This document shows, piece by piece, positions 27,602 to 37,100 of a stretch of 64,000 nt of DNA; within the stretch, counting starts at the first letter, position 1, and each line of letters begins with the position of its first letter. Location of the stretch: assembly GCF_015832195.1 (NCBI RefSeq), contig NC_052046.1:41550473-41614472 (forward strand), given 5' to 3'. The stretch comes from Motacilla alba alba. Lineage: Eukaryota > Chordata > Aves > Passeriformes > Motacillidae. The translations under genes and the position numbers were made by a program. The notes under the pieces were generated by a model. The model worked only from the letters and a program-made list of their open reading frames with translations. It ran no database searches and had not been told where the DNA came from.

Positions 27602-29746
27602 TTATTTCCTGTCTTTTGAATAAAGATTTGCTGGAGCCTTGATTGTGCCACCCCTGGAGTAGCCTCTTGCAGGGCTGGGAGAGTTCTGGGGGCTGGGGGC
27701 CCTCCTCTTTCGGGGGTGCCGGGACCCCCCATGTGAGAAGTTCCTGCCTTGGACGGAAGAAGAGGGTCTGCATTTGCTGCCCTGGGCAGTACCTGCCTCT
27801 TCCACTTCCCTCACCTCCTCCTGGGCCTGCACCTGCTCTGCGGACAAGGACACAGATGAGCGACAGTCATTATCCCTGCAGAAGGCAGTTTGTGAGGTGC
27901 TGGCTTGGTCCTCCATATCAGAGCCTTCAGGGCTGCTTGTAGGGTAGGCAGGATTTTGCTCCCAGGAGCTAGTGGAGCTGGCTGCAGGGTTGTGGTCGTT
28001 CTCCCCAGCAGTGTGGAATTGCAGAAGCCTCTGGGCCTCCGTGCTGCATCCATGCACAATGACATTAATAAGGCCATAGACCAGTGGTGCTGTATATCTC
28101 TCAAGGTGAGGGTGCAGCATCTGGAACAATAACTTCCCATTCAGACCACAGAGGCATAGGGCCTGCAGGATGTGTCCCTCTGCATTCTTTGCCAGCCACC
28201 ACTGGGACCCATATATTGCTTCCAATCTTTGACACAGCCAGGGCAGCATGGGGTCTAGGAGATGCTTTTGACATTGAAAAAGTTCTGCCCACACCTCGGG
28301 CAGGAGGCCCCCCACAGTCCTTGGCCTCATAGGCTTCTGCTCAGCTGGGGACAGTATTCCCTGTGGAGAAGATGGCAGGGATGGCCCAGGGCAGTGGGGC
28401 CTGTTTTCAGCCAAGTGGCTGGGAGCTCTTCCTGCCTGGCTACAGGTCTCTGACAACTCTCCAGAGAGTGTGACAAGACACTGTAGATAGTCGTCTTCTT
28501 CACGCACGGAAAACTTGACAATCAAAATCGTTCTGCTGCAGACTGGGCACACTGGTTTCCTGTCTGTCCAATGCATGATGCATCCCAGGCAGAACTGGTG
28601 GCCACAGGGCATTGCATAAGCGGCATCCTCATGAGCATCATGACAAATGGGGCAGCTCCACTCTCTCTCTGTGGGCCTATCTGTACTCCATGGAGAGTCC
28701 TGGGGGCTGGGGGCCCTCCTTTCTGTGGGGTGCCGGGGCACCCTATGTGAGTGTTCCCAGCCCTGACAAGGTGCGATGGGACTGTGGCTGCTGCCCTGGG
28801 CAGAGGAACTTGGCAGCACCAACTCTGCCTGCTGTTTCTGGGGCTGCATGTGCTCTGTACCAATCTGCACAGATGACTGGAGCATACGGAGAGCACAGAG
28901 GGCAGCTTCTGACGTGCTGGGTTGGTCCTCCATGTCAGAGCCTGCAGGGCTGCTGGCAGGTCTTGGATGCCAGGTGGGAGTCCCTCCCCAGGAGCTGGTG
29001 GAGCAGGAACTGGCCTCAGGGCTGTTGTCCTCCTTCCCAGCAGCATGGGAGCGCAGCAGCCTCTGGGCCTCCTCACTGCATTGGCCCACAATGAAATTGA
29101 CAGTGGCATCAACCAGCTGTTCTGTGTATTCCTCCAGGAGAGGCTGCAGCATCTGGACCATGACCTCCTCATCTGGACCACAGATGCACAGGGCATACAA
29201 GATGCTGTTCTCTGCTCTCACTGCAAGCCACCACTGGGACCCATATATTGCCTCCAGCCTCTGGTGCAGCCAGGGCAGCATAGGGTCAAGAACATGTTCC
29301 TCTTTTTGGAAAAGTTCTGCCCAGACCTTGGGTAGCAGGCTACCCACGGCCTCTGTCCCTGCAGACCCCTGCTCAGCTGGGGAGGGTGTTCCTTGCACAG
29401 GAACTGCTCCAGGACGCTGGCAGCTGTTTCCATCCAGGAGGCCAAGAGATCTTTCTGCCTCGTTGCTGGTCTCTGGTGATTCTCCCTGGGGTGTGATGAC
29501 ACACTCTAGGTATTTCTGTTCCTGCAGAGAAAACCTGACAGACTCTATCAATCTTCTGCAGAGTGGGCACTCTGGTTTCTTCTCTGCCCAACGCAGGATG
29601 CAGCCCATGCAGAACTCATGGCCACATGGTATCACATAAGCCACACCCTCTTTCTCATCATGGCAAATGGGGCAGCTCCACTCTGTCCCCATGCCTTTGT
29701 CTGTTCTCCATGGCAATTCAGGGAGTCCTGAGAAGCTGCTCCCCAT
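27602..29746 (-). CDS. TOPORS-like RING-finger protein with two tandem RING-containing repeats, intronless
   Basis: Single uninterrupted frame of 714 codons, best read from the first ATG at 29746 (G at -3 and G at +4); the frame stays open upstream to a TTG at 29761. Residues 25-63 form a C3HC4 RING (CPIC ... CGHEFC ... C ... CPLC) and residues 365-403 a second (CPIC ... CGHQFC ... CPVC). Each is followed by an acidic Ser/Pro-rich linker and a conserved block of about 100 residues (LLPKVWAELF / LLPEVWAELF ... LEAIYGSQWWLA ... SEEAQRLL / STEAQRLL). The whole unit repeats with a period of 340 residues. The C-terminus has a basic, NLS-like RHPRKRRAPSP; the matching site in repeat 1 is weaker (RHPTERRAPSP). 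Zinc ligands are intact in both, so E3 ubiquitin-ligase activity is plausible. The RING most resembles TOPORS; bird genomes contain intronless TOPORS-like genes. Lack of introns suggests a retrogene founder. Confidence 0.8.
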   Translation of the reverse strand: MGSSFSGLPELPWRTDKGMGTEWSCPICHDEKEGVAYVIPCGHEFCMGCILRWAEKKPECPLCRRLIESVRFSLQEQKYLECVITPQGESPETSNEAERSLGLLDGNSCQRPGAVPVQGTPSPAEQGSAGTEAVGSLLPKVWAELFQKEEHVLDPMLPWLHQRLEAIYGSQWWLAVRAENSILYALCICGPDEEVMVQMLQPLLEEYTEQLVDATVNFIVGQCSEEAQRLLRSHAAGKEDNSPEASSCSTSSWGGTPTWHPRPASSPAGSDMEDQPSTSEAALCALRMLQSSVQIGTEHMQPQKQQAELVLPSSSAQGSSHSPIAPCQGWEHSHRVPRHPTERRAPSPQDSPWSTDRPTEREWSCPICHDAHEDAAYAMPCGHQFCLGCIMHWTDRKPVCPVCSRTILIVKFSVREEDDYLQCLVTLSGELSETCSQAGRAPSHLAENRPHCPGPSLPSSPQGILSPAEQKPMRPRTVGGLLPEVWAELFQCQKHLLDPMLPWLCQRLEAIYGSQWWLAKNAEGHILQALCLCGLNGKLLFQMLHPHLERYTAPLVYGLINVIVHGCSTEAQRLLQFHTAGENDHNPAASSTSSWEQNPAYPTSSPEGSDMEDQASTSQTAFCRDNDCRSSVSLSAEQVQAQEEVREVEEAGTAQGSKCRPSSSVQGRNFSHGGSRHPRKRRAPSPQNSPSPARGYSRGGTIKAPANLYSKDRK

Positions 29747-29975
29747 CACTGGCACTACCAAAGAATCTCACACACTGCAACAAAATGGAGAAACCTTGGT
29801 CCCTTGCTGTTCCCTGTGCTCAATACTCCAGATTTTGTGGATACGCATGGCAGGAAATCAGACCTGAGTCAGCCTGAGTCAGGTTCTCTCTCTGCTTGAA
29901 TGAAAGTCCCAAGGGACGTGAAGTCGCAGTCTAATCCTAGAGACATCACAGTTCAATGCCAGGTGACTGTATATG

Positions 29976-29987
29976 TGACATCACAAT
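29976..29987 (-). promoter_or_regulatory. CRE-like motif upstream of the RING gene
   Basis: Minus strand reads ATTGTGATGTCA, about 230 bp upstream of the RING-gene ATG. A second, related TGTGATGTCT lies at 29942-29951 on the same strand. The same 12-mer, in the same orientation to the gene, lies about 200 bp upstream of each PAK-like start codon in this window. TGATGTCA differs by one base from the consensus CRE TGACGTCA. Function is inferred only. Confidence 0.4.
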
Positions 29988-30616
29988 GGGATGTCCAGCT
30001 CATTGGGATGGGACACTTGAACCAGCACAGCACATTGAAGGCCAGTTTCTGTGTGTATCCTGACTGGTACCTGAGCATGCTCCAAAACCCAGTGATACCA
30101 ATCTTTGTTACACTCATTTTTACATTAACACATAGGTCTTTTATCCCCACCCTGATTAAATGAAGTCTAATTCGTCTTCTAATACTTCTAAGGTTGCACA
30201 TTTATTTTGGTTCCACATGAGCAAACAAACAAAACTGCTTTAAAATGTATAGCATTCCCCTCAGAGGGTGATTATTTTGATATATTTTCCAGCTGACAAG
30301 TGATCCTGATAGCAGTAGAATGTACGCTTGCAAGTACTTAGATATGTAAGTAATCCATTTAAAATAAAAAGATTCTTTAAACTTTAAAATTAAATCTTTG
30401 CACAGTGGTAGGAGAATTCAGTGAAGTACAACAAACTTCTCTGGGGAGTTTTTAAAGCAATGGCCAACTATGTTTTAAAATAGGATTCAAAATGCATTTT
30501 GTGTTCCCTAGAGAGAACTTTTACAACAAACTTGACATCACTGTCTTCATTGTGAAAGCAAGATAATCAAAGGCTTGTAATTGATTGTGAGCCCTGTGGG
30601 ACAACACTGTCAAATA
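29988..30616. other. Spacer between RING gene and the amplified unit
   Basis: AT-rich sequence with no recognised gene. It ends where homology with the second amplified copy begins (30,617 matching 47,093). Confidence 0.4.
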
Positions 30617-32859
30617 GGCTGCCTGGACCTGTCAGGGCTTAGGGAAAACAGGTGATGGCTTTGGGATGGGTACCCAAAGCTGCCAACACTATCCCCCAAT
30701 GCACCATCCTGCACCAGGAAAAGCCTTGCTCAAGTTTTTCAGTATGTTTTCCAATGATTCTTTTTTTTTTTCTTTTTGGTACTTTCAAATTCAACTTCTG
30801 TACATAGTCATCTCATTCCTTTGATGTTTCTACCTCTTCCTTTCTTTGCACCTTCCCCTCCCTGACTGTCAGCTAAGCTACTCACAGATGGCTTTTTTCA
30901 CCCTCCTGGTACCTGACGTGCCAACACCAAAAGAATTCTCATCATTTTGCCCCTAACCGCCTTCTCTTTGGGCCACTGTCACAGCTGGCAAAGCTTCAGC
31001 CTTTCACACGTGTGTTTTGGGCAGCAGGTGGGTAAGGGCTGACAAAGCAACTTCCTAAGGCCTGCAGAGCAATGCACTGCAAGCCAGACCTGCTCTCTTT
31101 CAGGCAAGGCTTCTTGGAAAGGACTTCAGAATTCCCATCATGGAAATGAAGCACTGTCGTCAGAGCACTAGACGGTGAAAGGATTTGAAAGGGGATAGGA
31201 AGCTCAGCTTGCAGAGGAGACACAAGAAGCTTTCTCCCCACCAGACTTTTGGCATCACAATAGCAGTGCTCCATGCTGGCCATGGATCCCCAGGACATGC
31301 CCTGTTTGCACACCCCTCCTGCTGGCAATGGACTCACTTTGGCTGTGGTGTGGGGCAGAGAAGGAAACAGGCACCCAGAGAGGGATCATTTCCCTGTGTT
31401 TCAGAAAATGACAGCAGAGCAGCCTTTCTCAGTAAAGTCATCTGAAATTCCTTCATAGTTGTAATAATCTGGATTGTCTTAAGGGTGGGGGTCAATGGTG
31501 TAACAAAACTCAGGAGGCCCCAACCTCCTCAGCATATCATTTCCGTCAAGGTACTGGCTTCAGACCAAGTGCCTTTCCTGACTTCACCTAACCCTCCCGG
31601 GGTTCTCAAACTCAAATGTTTCTTCTTGTCTTTTGTCAGCTTAACCACTGATGCCTTCTTTGCCTACAGCTGGAGAGAGCTTTCCAGCTGCCACCTCTGC
31701 TCCTCTGTCAGCCCCTTTTCTCCCTGCTTCCAGGGGCCACCCGCAGTTCCACATGCCTTTCTTCTGCACATTCATGCTCGACACATCACCTACCATTACT
31801 ACACTTGCCCTGGTGGAGTAATTTTATGCTTTGCTCTGAGGAGATGGGAAGAGGTCTAAAAATTTGCCTAAGATAAATTGAGGGAGGAATCTTCCCCAGC
31901 CACTGTGGCAAGCAGAGGGAAAATACAAAAATGTCTGAATATTGCTTGCAGCAGACTTGTATAAAACATATGAACATGAATGTCTTAAAACTTAGCAAGA
32001 GAAAAACATGTAAACACTCAATGCAGTGAAGAACAGCAGTGCTTCAGTCCTGTCACCACCTCATCTTTCCATGAAACATCACTCAAAGAAGAAAACTCTG
32101 TCCCACTTGGACCTACTTCATGCAAAGGAACTATCTGCTTGGTATTCTTTTGTGTTCTCTGCCATAGAAAGTTTTGGTGATGCTTTAATCAAACCGACAA
32201 TAAAAGTCTGTCAAAAGAAATTTAGAAGACATCGAGGAAGTGAGAATCACAAATAAACCTGATTTGGCAAAGGTTATCTTATTTAAATGCTCTAGGAGCT
32301 TAAGAATACTGATGAGGATTCTTAGCACCGTGTAGGCAAACTTAAGTTAGAGTAGGCAACCATCCTTTAGAGACCTTTTCAGTTGTAGGGAACATGGGTG
32401 TTTTGTCAGATCTACACATTCTGTTGCGTTCTGGTTTGCAAATTTGGACTGAAGTGCAGAAACCACAATTTCTTTTCCAAGGCTCAGGTAGTATTTGTTC
32501 GATGTGTGTGATGTTGGAGAGGTCCTTAGGGAAAAGGACATGCCTCTCTTTTCTTTCTTGGTCTCCTACACGCTCTGGCACGCAAAGCCATACTTGCTGT
32601 TCTAGTCATTAGGTACAAGGTGCTGCTAGGATGGCTGAGTAATTCAGGAACAAAGAGCCATGCTGCCCTACTAGGGACATAGCTCTGGAAATGAGCAGAA
32701 AGATAAACCATGTGATGGTATTCACTTTAGAAATGTTCCATTGCAGCGGAGTCACATTTCCTGTACTGTCTGAGACAATTCCGTGCGCCCAGAGCTGCCT
32801 TGAAGCCCATCATTTAGGAGTCTCCAGCTGTAAATCTCACAGCCACGGGATCAAAAGTC

Positions 32860-33060
32860 CTTTCCACTGCTGGTCCTTTCCACCTCTATTCCAGGTCTGG
32901 GCATACACCCAGTCTCCTGACTGGTGAGGATAGACTTGAACATTCAGGGTTATTAGTGTCAGGAATGAGGTCCCATACGTCCAATTCAATAAACCACAAA
33001 CTTCAACTTCAGCAGCAGTTTTAATTGAGGTCAGCCATTTTACTTGCGATGAAATAATGC
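32860..33060 (-). pseudogene. Possible retroviral pol relic inside the amplified unit (copy 1)
   Basis: On the minus strand a short reading frame contains PHQSGDWVYA followed by a W-K-G element. This spacing resembles the C-terminal end of retroviral integrase, where P-G-D-W-V and W-K-G are typical. The equivalent frames in copies 2 (49,325-49,537, minus) and 3 (plus, about 62,280-62,490) are alike. It is short, ends early, and has no flanking protease or reverse-transcriptase sequence that I can recognise, so it could be chance or an old fragment. Confidence 0.3.
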
Positions 33061-33975
33061 AATCAGATAGAATTCAGGAGTTACAGAAATTTGGCAGTGG
33101 TTCGGAGAAAGCATGAGCAAGAATCAATTGATCAGGGTACAGGGAGTGCTTGCCACCCTGTTTAAGGTACGAAGGGAAAAGGATCCCAACAGAACTTATA
33201 CATACTGTATGCTAATACAGATTCACCAAGAGTTTCCCATAAATCTCCGCCTATTTTTGATTCTTGAAATCTACGTCACTCAACTGCAATGTGCAGGCTG
33301 CAGTTGTTGCTATGGGGTCTTGTGGTCTCTTCAGGGCTCTTGTTGGAGGAAGGCCAAAGGTCTTCCTCACATGTCCTCTGGATAACCTGTCAGGTTAGGC
33401 ATGCGCATTATGTTTGGTGTTCTACTGTGGGAGGACAAAAATGGGGCAAGAAACGGTGGTGGTGCTTTGGTCCCAAGGCCTCTCTGCTAGAGTGAGTCAG
33501 ACAGAAGGATCCTTCTTGCATTTCCTGTCACAGCATTTCCCTGCTGAAATCACAGCCATGGCTATGATGTAAAATGTTTAGAATTAATAGTGCTGAAAGA
33601 TCCCTTGTCTCTGTAGCTAGGAGAAAGCTGTAAATGTAATTAAAGTAGTGCTTCTCCTTGTTTACTGCTTTCTAGAACTAAGGAAGGTCCAGCTGGAACA
33701 AGCCTTCTGGTTTTTGCTCAGAAGCAATAGTGACCAAGGAGCACTAATTTGCTTCCTCACATCCTGGTCCCTTCTCAGTGCTCAGCTCCTCAGGATGTGC
33801 TCTAGGGGCTTAGTGTGCTTTTACTCTTGGATGCCTTGAGCAAGAGGTTATGGACCAGGAGGGCTTTTTGTGTTGCTTTGTAGCAGAGGAGAACTTTGCA
33901 GGCTTTTTTTGGCATTAGCTGTAGAGAAGGTCTGGTTCTATGCATGAGTTCACAAAGCAGCCTAGGGCGGTTGCT

Positions 33976-33987
33976 ATTGTGATGTCA
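33976..33987 (+). promoter_or_regulatory. CRE-like motif upstream of PAK-like copy 1
   Basis: ATTGTGATGTCA about 200 bp before the start codon at 34,188, followed 15 bp later by CGATGTCA. It is identical to the motif upstream of the RING gene and is kept in copy 2 (50,464-50,475) and copy 3 (61,341-61,352, minus). No TATA box is evident nearby. Confidence 0.4.
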
Positions 33988-34187
33988 GCGTTTGCATCGC
34001 AGCGATGTCAAGGCAAAGTTGCTGTGCTGAGGCCCCGAAGGGCTCAGTGCGCAGAGCAGCTCTGTGGCACGCTCACTGCTGGTAGAACCTGCTGATCAAA
34101 GAGGTCTCTGCCAGCAGCACTCTGGGTAGTTTTGGTTTTCCCCTGTAGGAGTTGTCTGGTGCAGACTTGAGCAGCGCTTCTCAAGCC

Positions 34188-37100
34188 ATGGAGGGAGTGT
34201 GTGCCGCAGCGTTCACGGCTTTTTCCGTGGCTTATTCCGGGTACTTTTTCACCCACCTGGCGCGTAAGTTGACCTTGCTGCATATAGAAACCCAAATGCC
34301 AGAAAGAGGCCTTTAGTTGGGTAAAGCCGCTGCCCAGAGCTCCAGCTAAGAAGGAGGTGTCTCTAGCCAGCGGGGCGTGGGCAGCATTTGTAATGTAGCC
34401 TGCAGGGGTTCCGCTCCTGCCGAGGCATTGCCTGTGGCAATGGAGTCTGGAGTCTCGTCAGTTTGCTGGCTCAAGCAAGACAACTTCCAAGATGGGAAGA
34501 CTGGGAGAGCTTGGCAGGAGTCCTTGTAAAAGCTGTGCACTGCTCTCCAGGACTGAGGGAAAGTCCCTCAGGTCAAGTCTTCTTGTCTGCATTCCCTCAT
34601 CCCAGCATGTGCCTGTGGAACCTGACACCTGCCGCGCGCTAAAAGAGCCATTTGTTCTGTGCTGAAATCACAGAATCCGCTTGCAAAAGGCCTCTGCGAA
34701 GAGGCATTTCAGAGGAGTTCTTGTATGCTGCCGAACACAGGAGCTGTTCCCGTGCTGTGTCACGATAGAACTGCCCCCACGGCTAAGGGGGACTTGGGTG
34801 AAGCTTTTCTGGCGAAAGGTTTTCAGTAAGCTCATGGCAATTGCTGCAGGCAATGTCTTGAGAAAACTGAAGTACAGGAAAGAGAGGAGCTGTAGCTCCT
34901 GCTGGGTGGGGTGGGGCAGAAGCAATGACTGTTACAGAAGCACTTGCAGACTTTCTCAGTCTCAAGTTACTATGGGTTGAGTAGCCACAGAGGACAAGAG
35001 GTAGACACCAGGCCATATTCTGTACTTTTGTTGTCTTGCTTGCTGTGTGACACAAGGGCTGCTGCTGGAGTGATGTAGTGAAAGCAGAATGCTCTGTCTT
35101 TGGGTTGACTTTTTGGCGGGCTTGCCCAACACAGGCAGTTTTCTTAAAGCATCTGGTTCTTTTTGCCTTGTGTGTTGCAGGTCACATCACCCGTGCCTGG
35201 AGAGGATCTGGTCTTTGGGTGAGTGGCAAAGGAGCCTCTGGTGCTGGAAGCATTTGACAATTGTGGGACAAGCCGTGAGCTTGGCCTGTTGCAGTCCAGT
35301 GCCAGCCGGCTTGGATGAATGAAAGTACAGTCCAGACTCTTTGCAGCAGCAGCAACCGCAGGAGGATCCCGGGCTGTTTTCTCCAGTTCCTTTCAAGAGC
35401 TTTTTAAGCAGCTGAAAGTGGGGCTGCTTGGTGCTTTAAGCCATGATGGAATTTCTCCTGTACAAGAGAGTGCAGTCCCATCTAAGTGGCCCGTTTTACT
35501 TGACGTTGGGCAAGTTAGAGTACCATTTCTCTGCAGAAGATTTCTCCTTAGTGCATCTGGGTCTAGAGCTGAACAGAAAGAAGGTTAGGTGTCCCTGCCG
35601 CTGCTGTCTGTCTGCAGAGCCCAAAACCAACCTGGGAGTCTCCTGTGGCTGCGTGTCTTCCTGAAGAAGAGGCCAAAGGGGAGGAGGATGCCCAGCCAAC
35701 TGCACCTGCTGCCACTGCAGGGCCTGAGCATCCAGCATCAGTAAGTGGCAGTTCTGGGTAGTCCTGTGGCTGGAGCAAAGCGTAGCTAAAAGTTGCTGAT
35801 CTGAGAGCACCTGCCGTGCCTGGCTGAAGTTGCTGAGAGCTGGAATCTTTCCAGCCCTCCCCCCAGCCAGTGAGGCCTGGAAAAGGGGTGTGGAACTTGG
35901 ATGTTTAGGCATCACTTTCCTCCTGTTCTGAGCGGGGCTATGAATTTGTCTTAGCAAGAGACAAGAGGTAGCATTAGGATGTCTTTGGATGCTCCTGGGG
36001 CACAAGTGAGGCCCTTGGTGCAGCCCAGTGGCTGTGCAGGCTCCCTGTCCCCAGCGGAGAGAGCAGTGCAAAGATGCAGTTCAGAGGCTTGCAGGATAGG
36101 AGGAGACACTGTCCCCAGGAGGGACCTGGCCCTCCCCAGAGAGCAGCTGTCAGTAGCTAAAGGAAGAGCTGAGATGCAGCGGGGTATATAGGTAATGAAG
36201 ATAGGTAAGGTTCTGAATGGCAGGTCCTTTCCTGTCCCTCATGCTGCTGTGTGTCCACAGAGCACAAGGGCAGGGTCAGCACCTGCTCCGGCTGCCTCTG
36301 GACCCGAGGAAGAGGCTGAAGAGGAGGAAGGTGCCGATGAACCTGCCCCCGCTGTCATCCCACGGCCCGAGGAAACATCATCAGTAAGTGCCTGCTTTGG
36401 TTAGCAGTGCCTGTGGTGTCATTTTGTCCGTCACGCAGAAGCAGCCTTTGGCTCTTGCGCCTTGAGCTGGAGAAGCGGGCTGCAAAAGCTGAGAGGCGAA
36501 GAGCCCTGGATGTGGCCAGCAGCATCTTCCTAGGGGCTTGCATTAGAAATGGGATGGGAGGGGCCTGTCTGCCAGGCCCATTTGTGACCCAAATTCCTTT
36601 CTTGTCGCAGAGCTCCACCTCCTCTGTGCTGGCACCTGCACGGGCTGCAGCGGAAGGCTCTGAAGAAGGCTCCGGTCCCCAGGCTGGAAGCTCAAGCACG
36701 AGCAGCTCGTGCACCTGGAGCACGACTAGCTCCTCTGGCAGCAGAGAGCAGCTGCGAGAGAGGACAGAGGACAAGTGCCTGGCCATGCTGAGTAGGTCCT
36801 TTGTGATCCCTGTCTGCTGGAGCAGTGCCTTGCGTGTGCGTGTGCCGGCATGAGCTGTCCCGCCTGCTGCTCCTGCTCAGCTGAGTGCCGGGTCCTGAGG
36901 CCTCGACACAGGACCTGCTGTTGTGCTTTGAGGTGGTGAGGGATCACCGGGCTGTTGCTGCTGCCTCTGAGAGCAGCTCAGCCTGGTTTGGCTTTGCCTG
37001 AGCTTCCCTGTAGGCAAAAGGCAAAACAGAGCTAGTTTCTGGCTGAGCAGGAGGCTGTGACCTAGCGAATGAGTAGGCCTGCAGGAGCTCCTGTGGGGCC

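Noticed and set aside
28776..29639. 287-codon open frame on the plus strand
   Set aside because: Antisense to the RING gene. It has no recognisable domain, while the minus strand has two intact RING fingers.
29747..29761. Five extra N-terminal residues for the RING protein
   Set aside because: The frame's first codon there is TTG; the first ATG is at 29,746 and has a good start context.
31485..31859. 124-codon plus-strand frame present in all three amplified copies
   Set aside because: No known domain, no splice or regulatory context, and a premature comparison among near-identical copies cannot show selection.
35496..36071. 191-codon minus-strand frame repeated in copies 2 and 3
   Set aside because: It overlaps kinase exon 3 on the opposite strand, and its copies exist only because the unit is duplicated.
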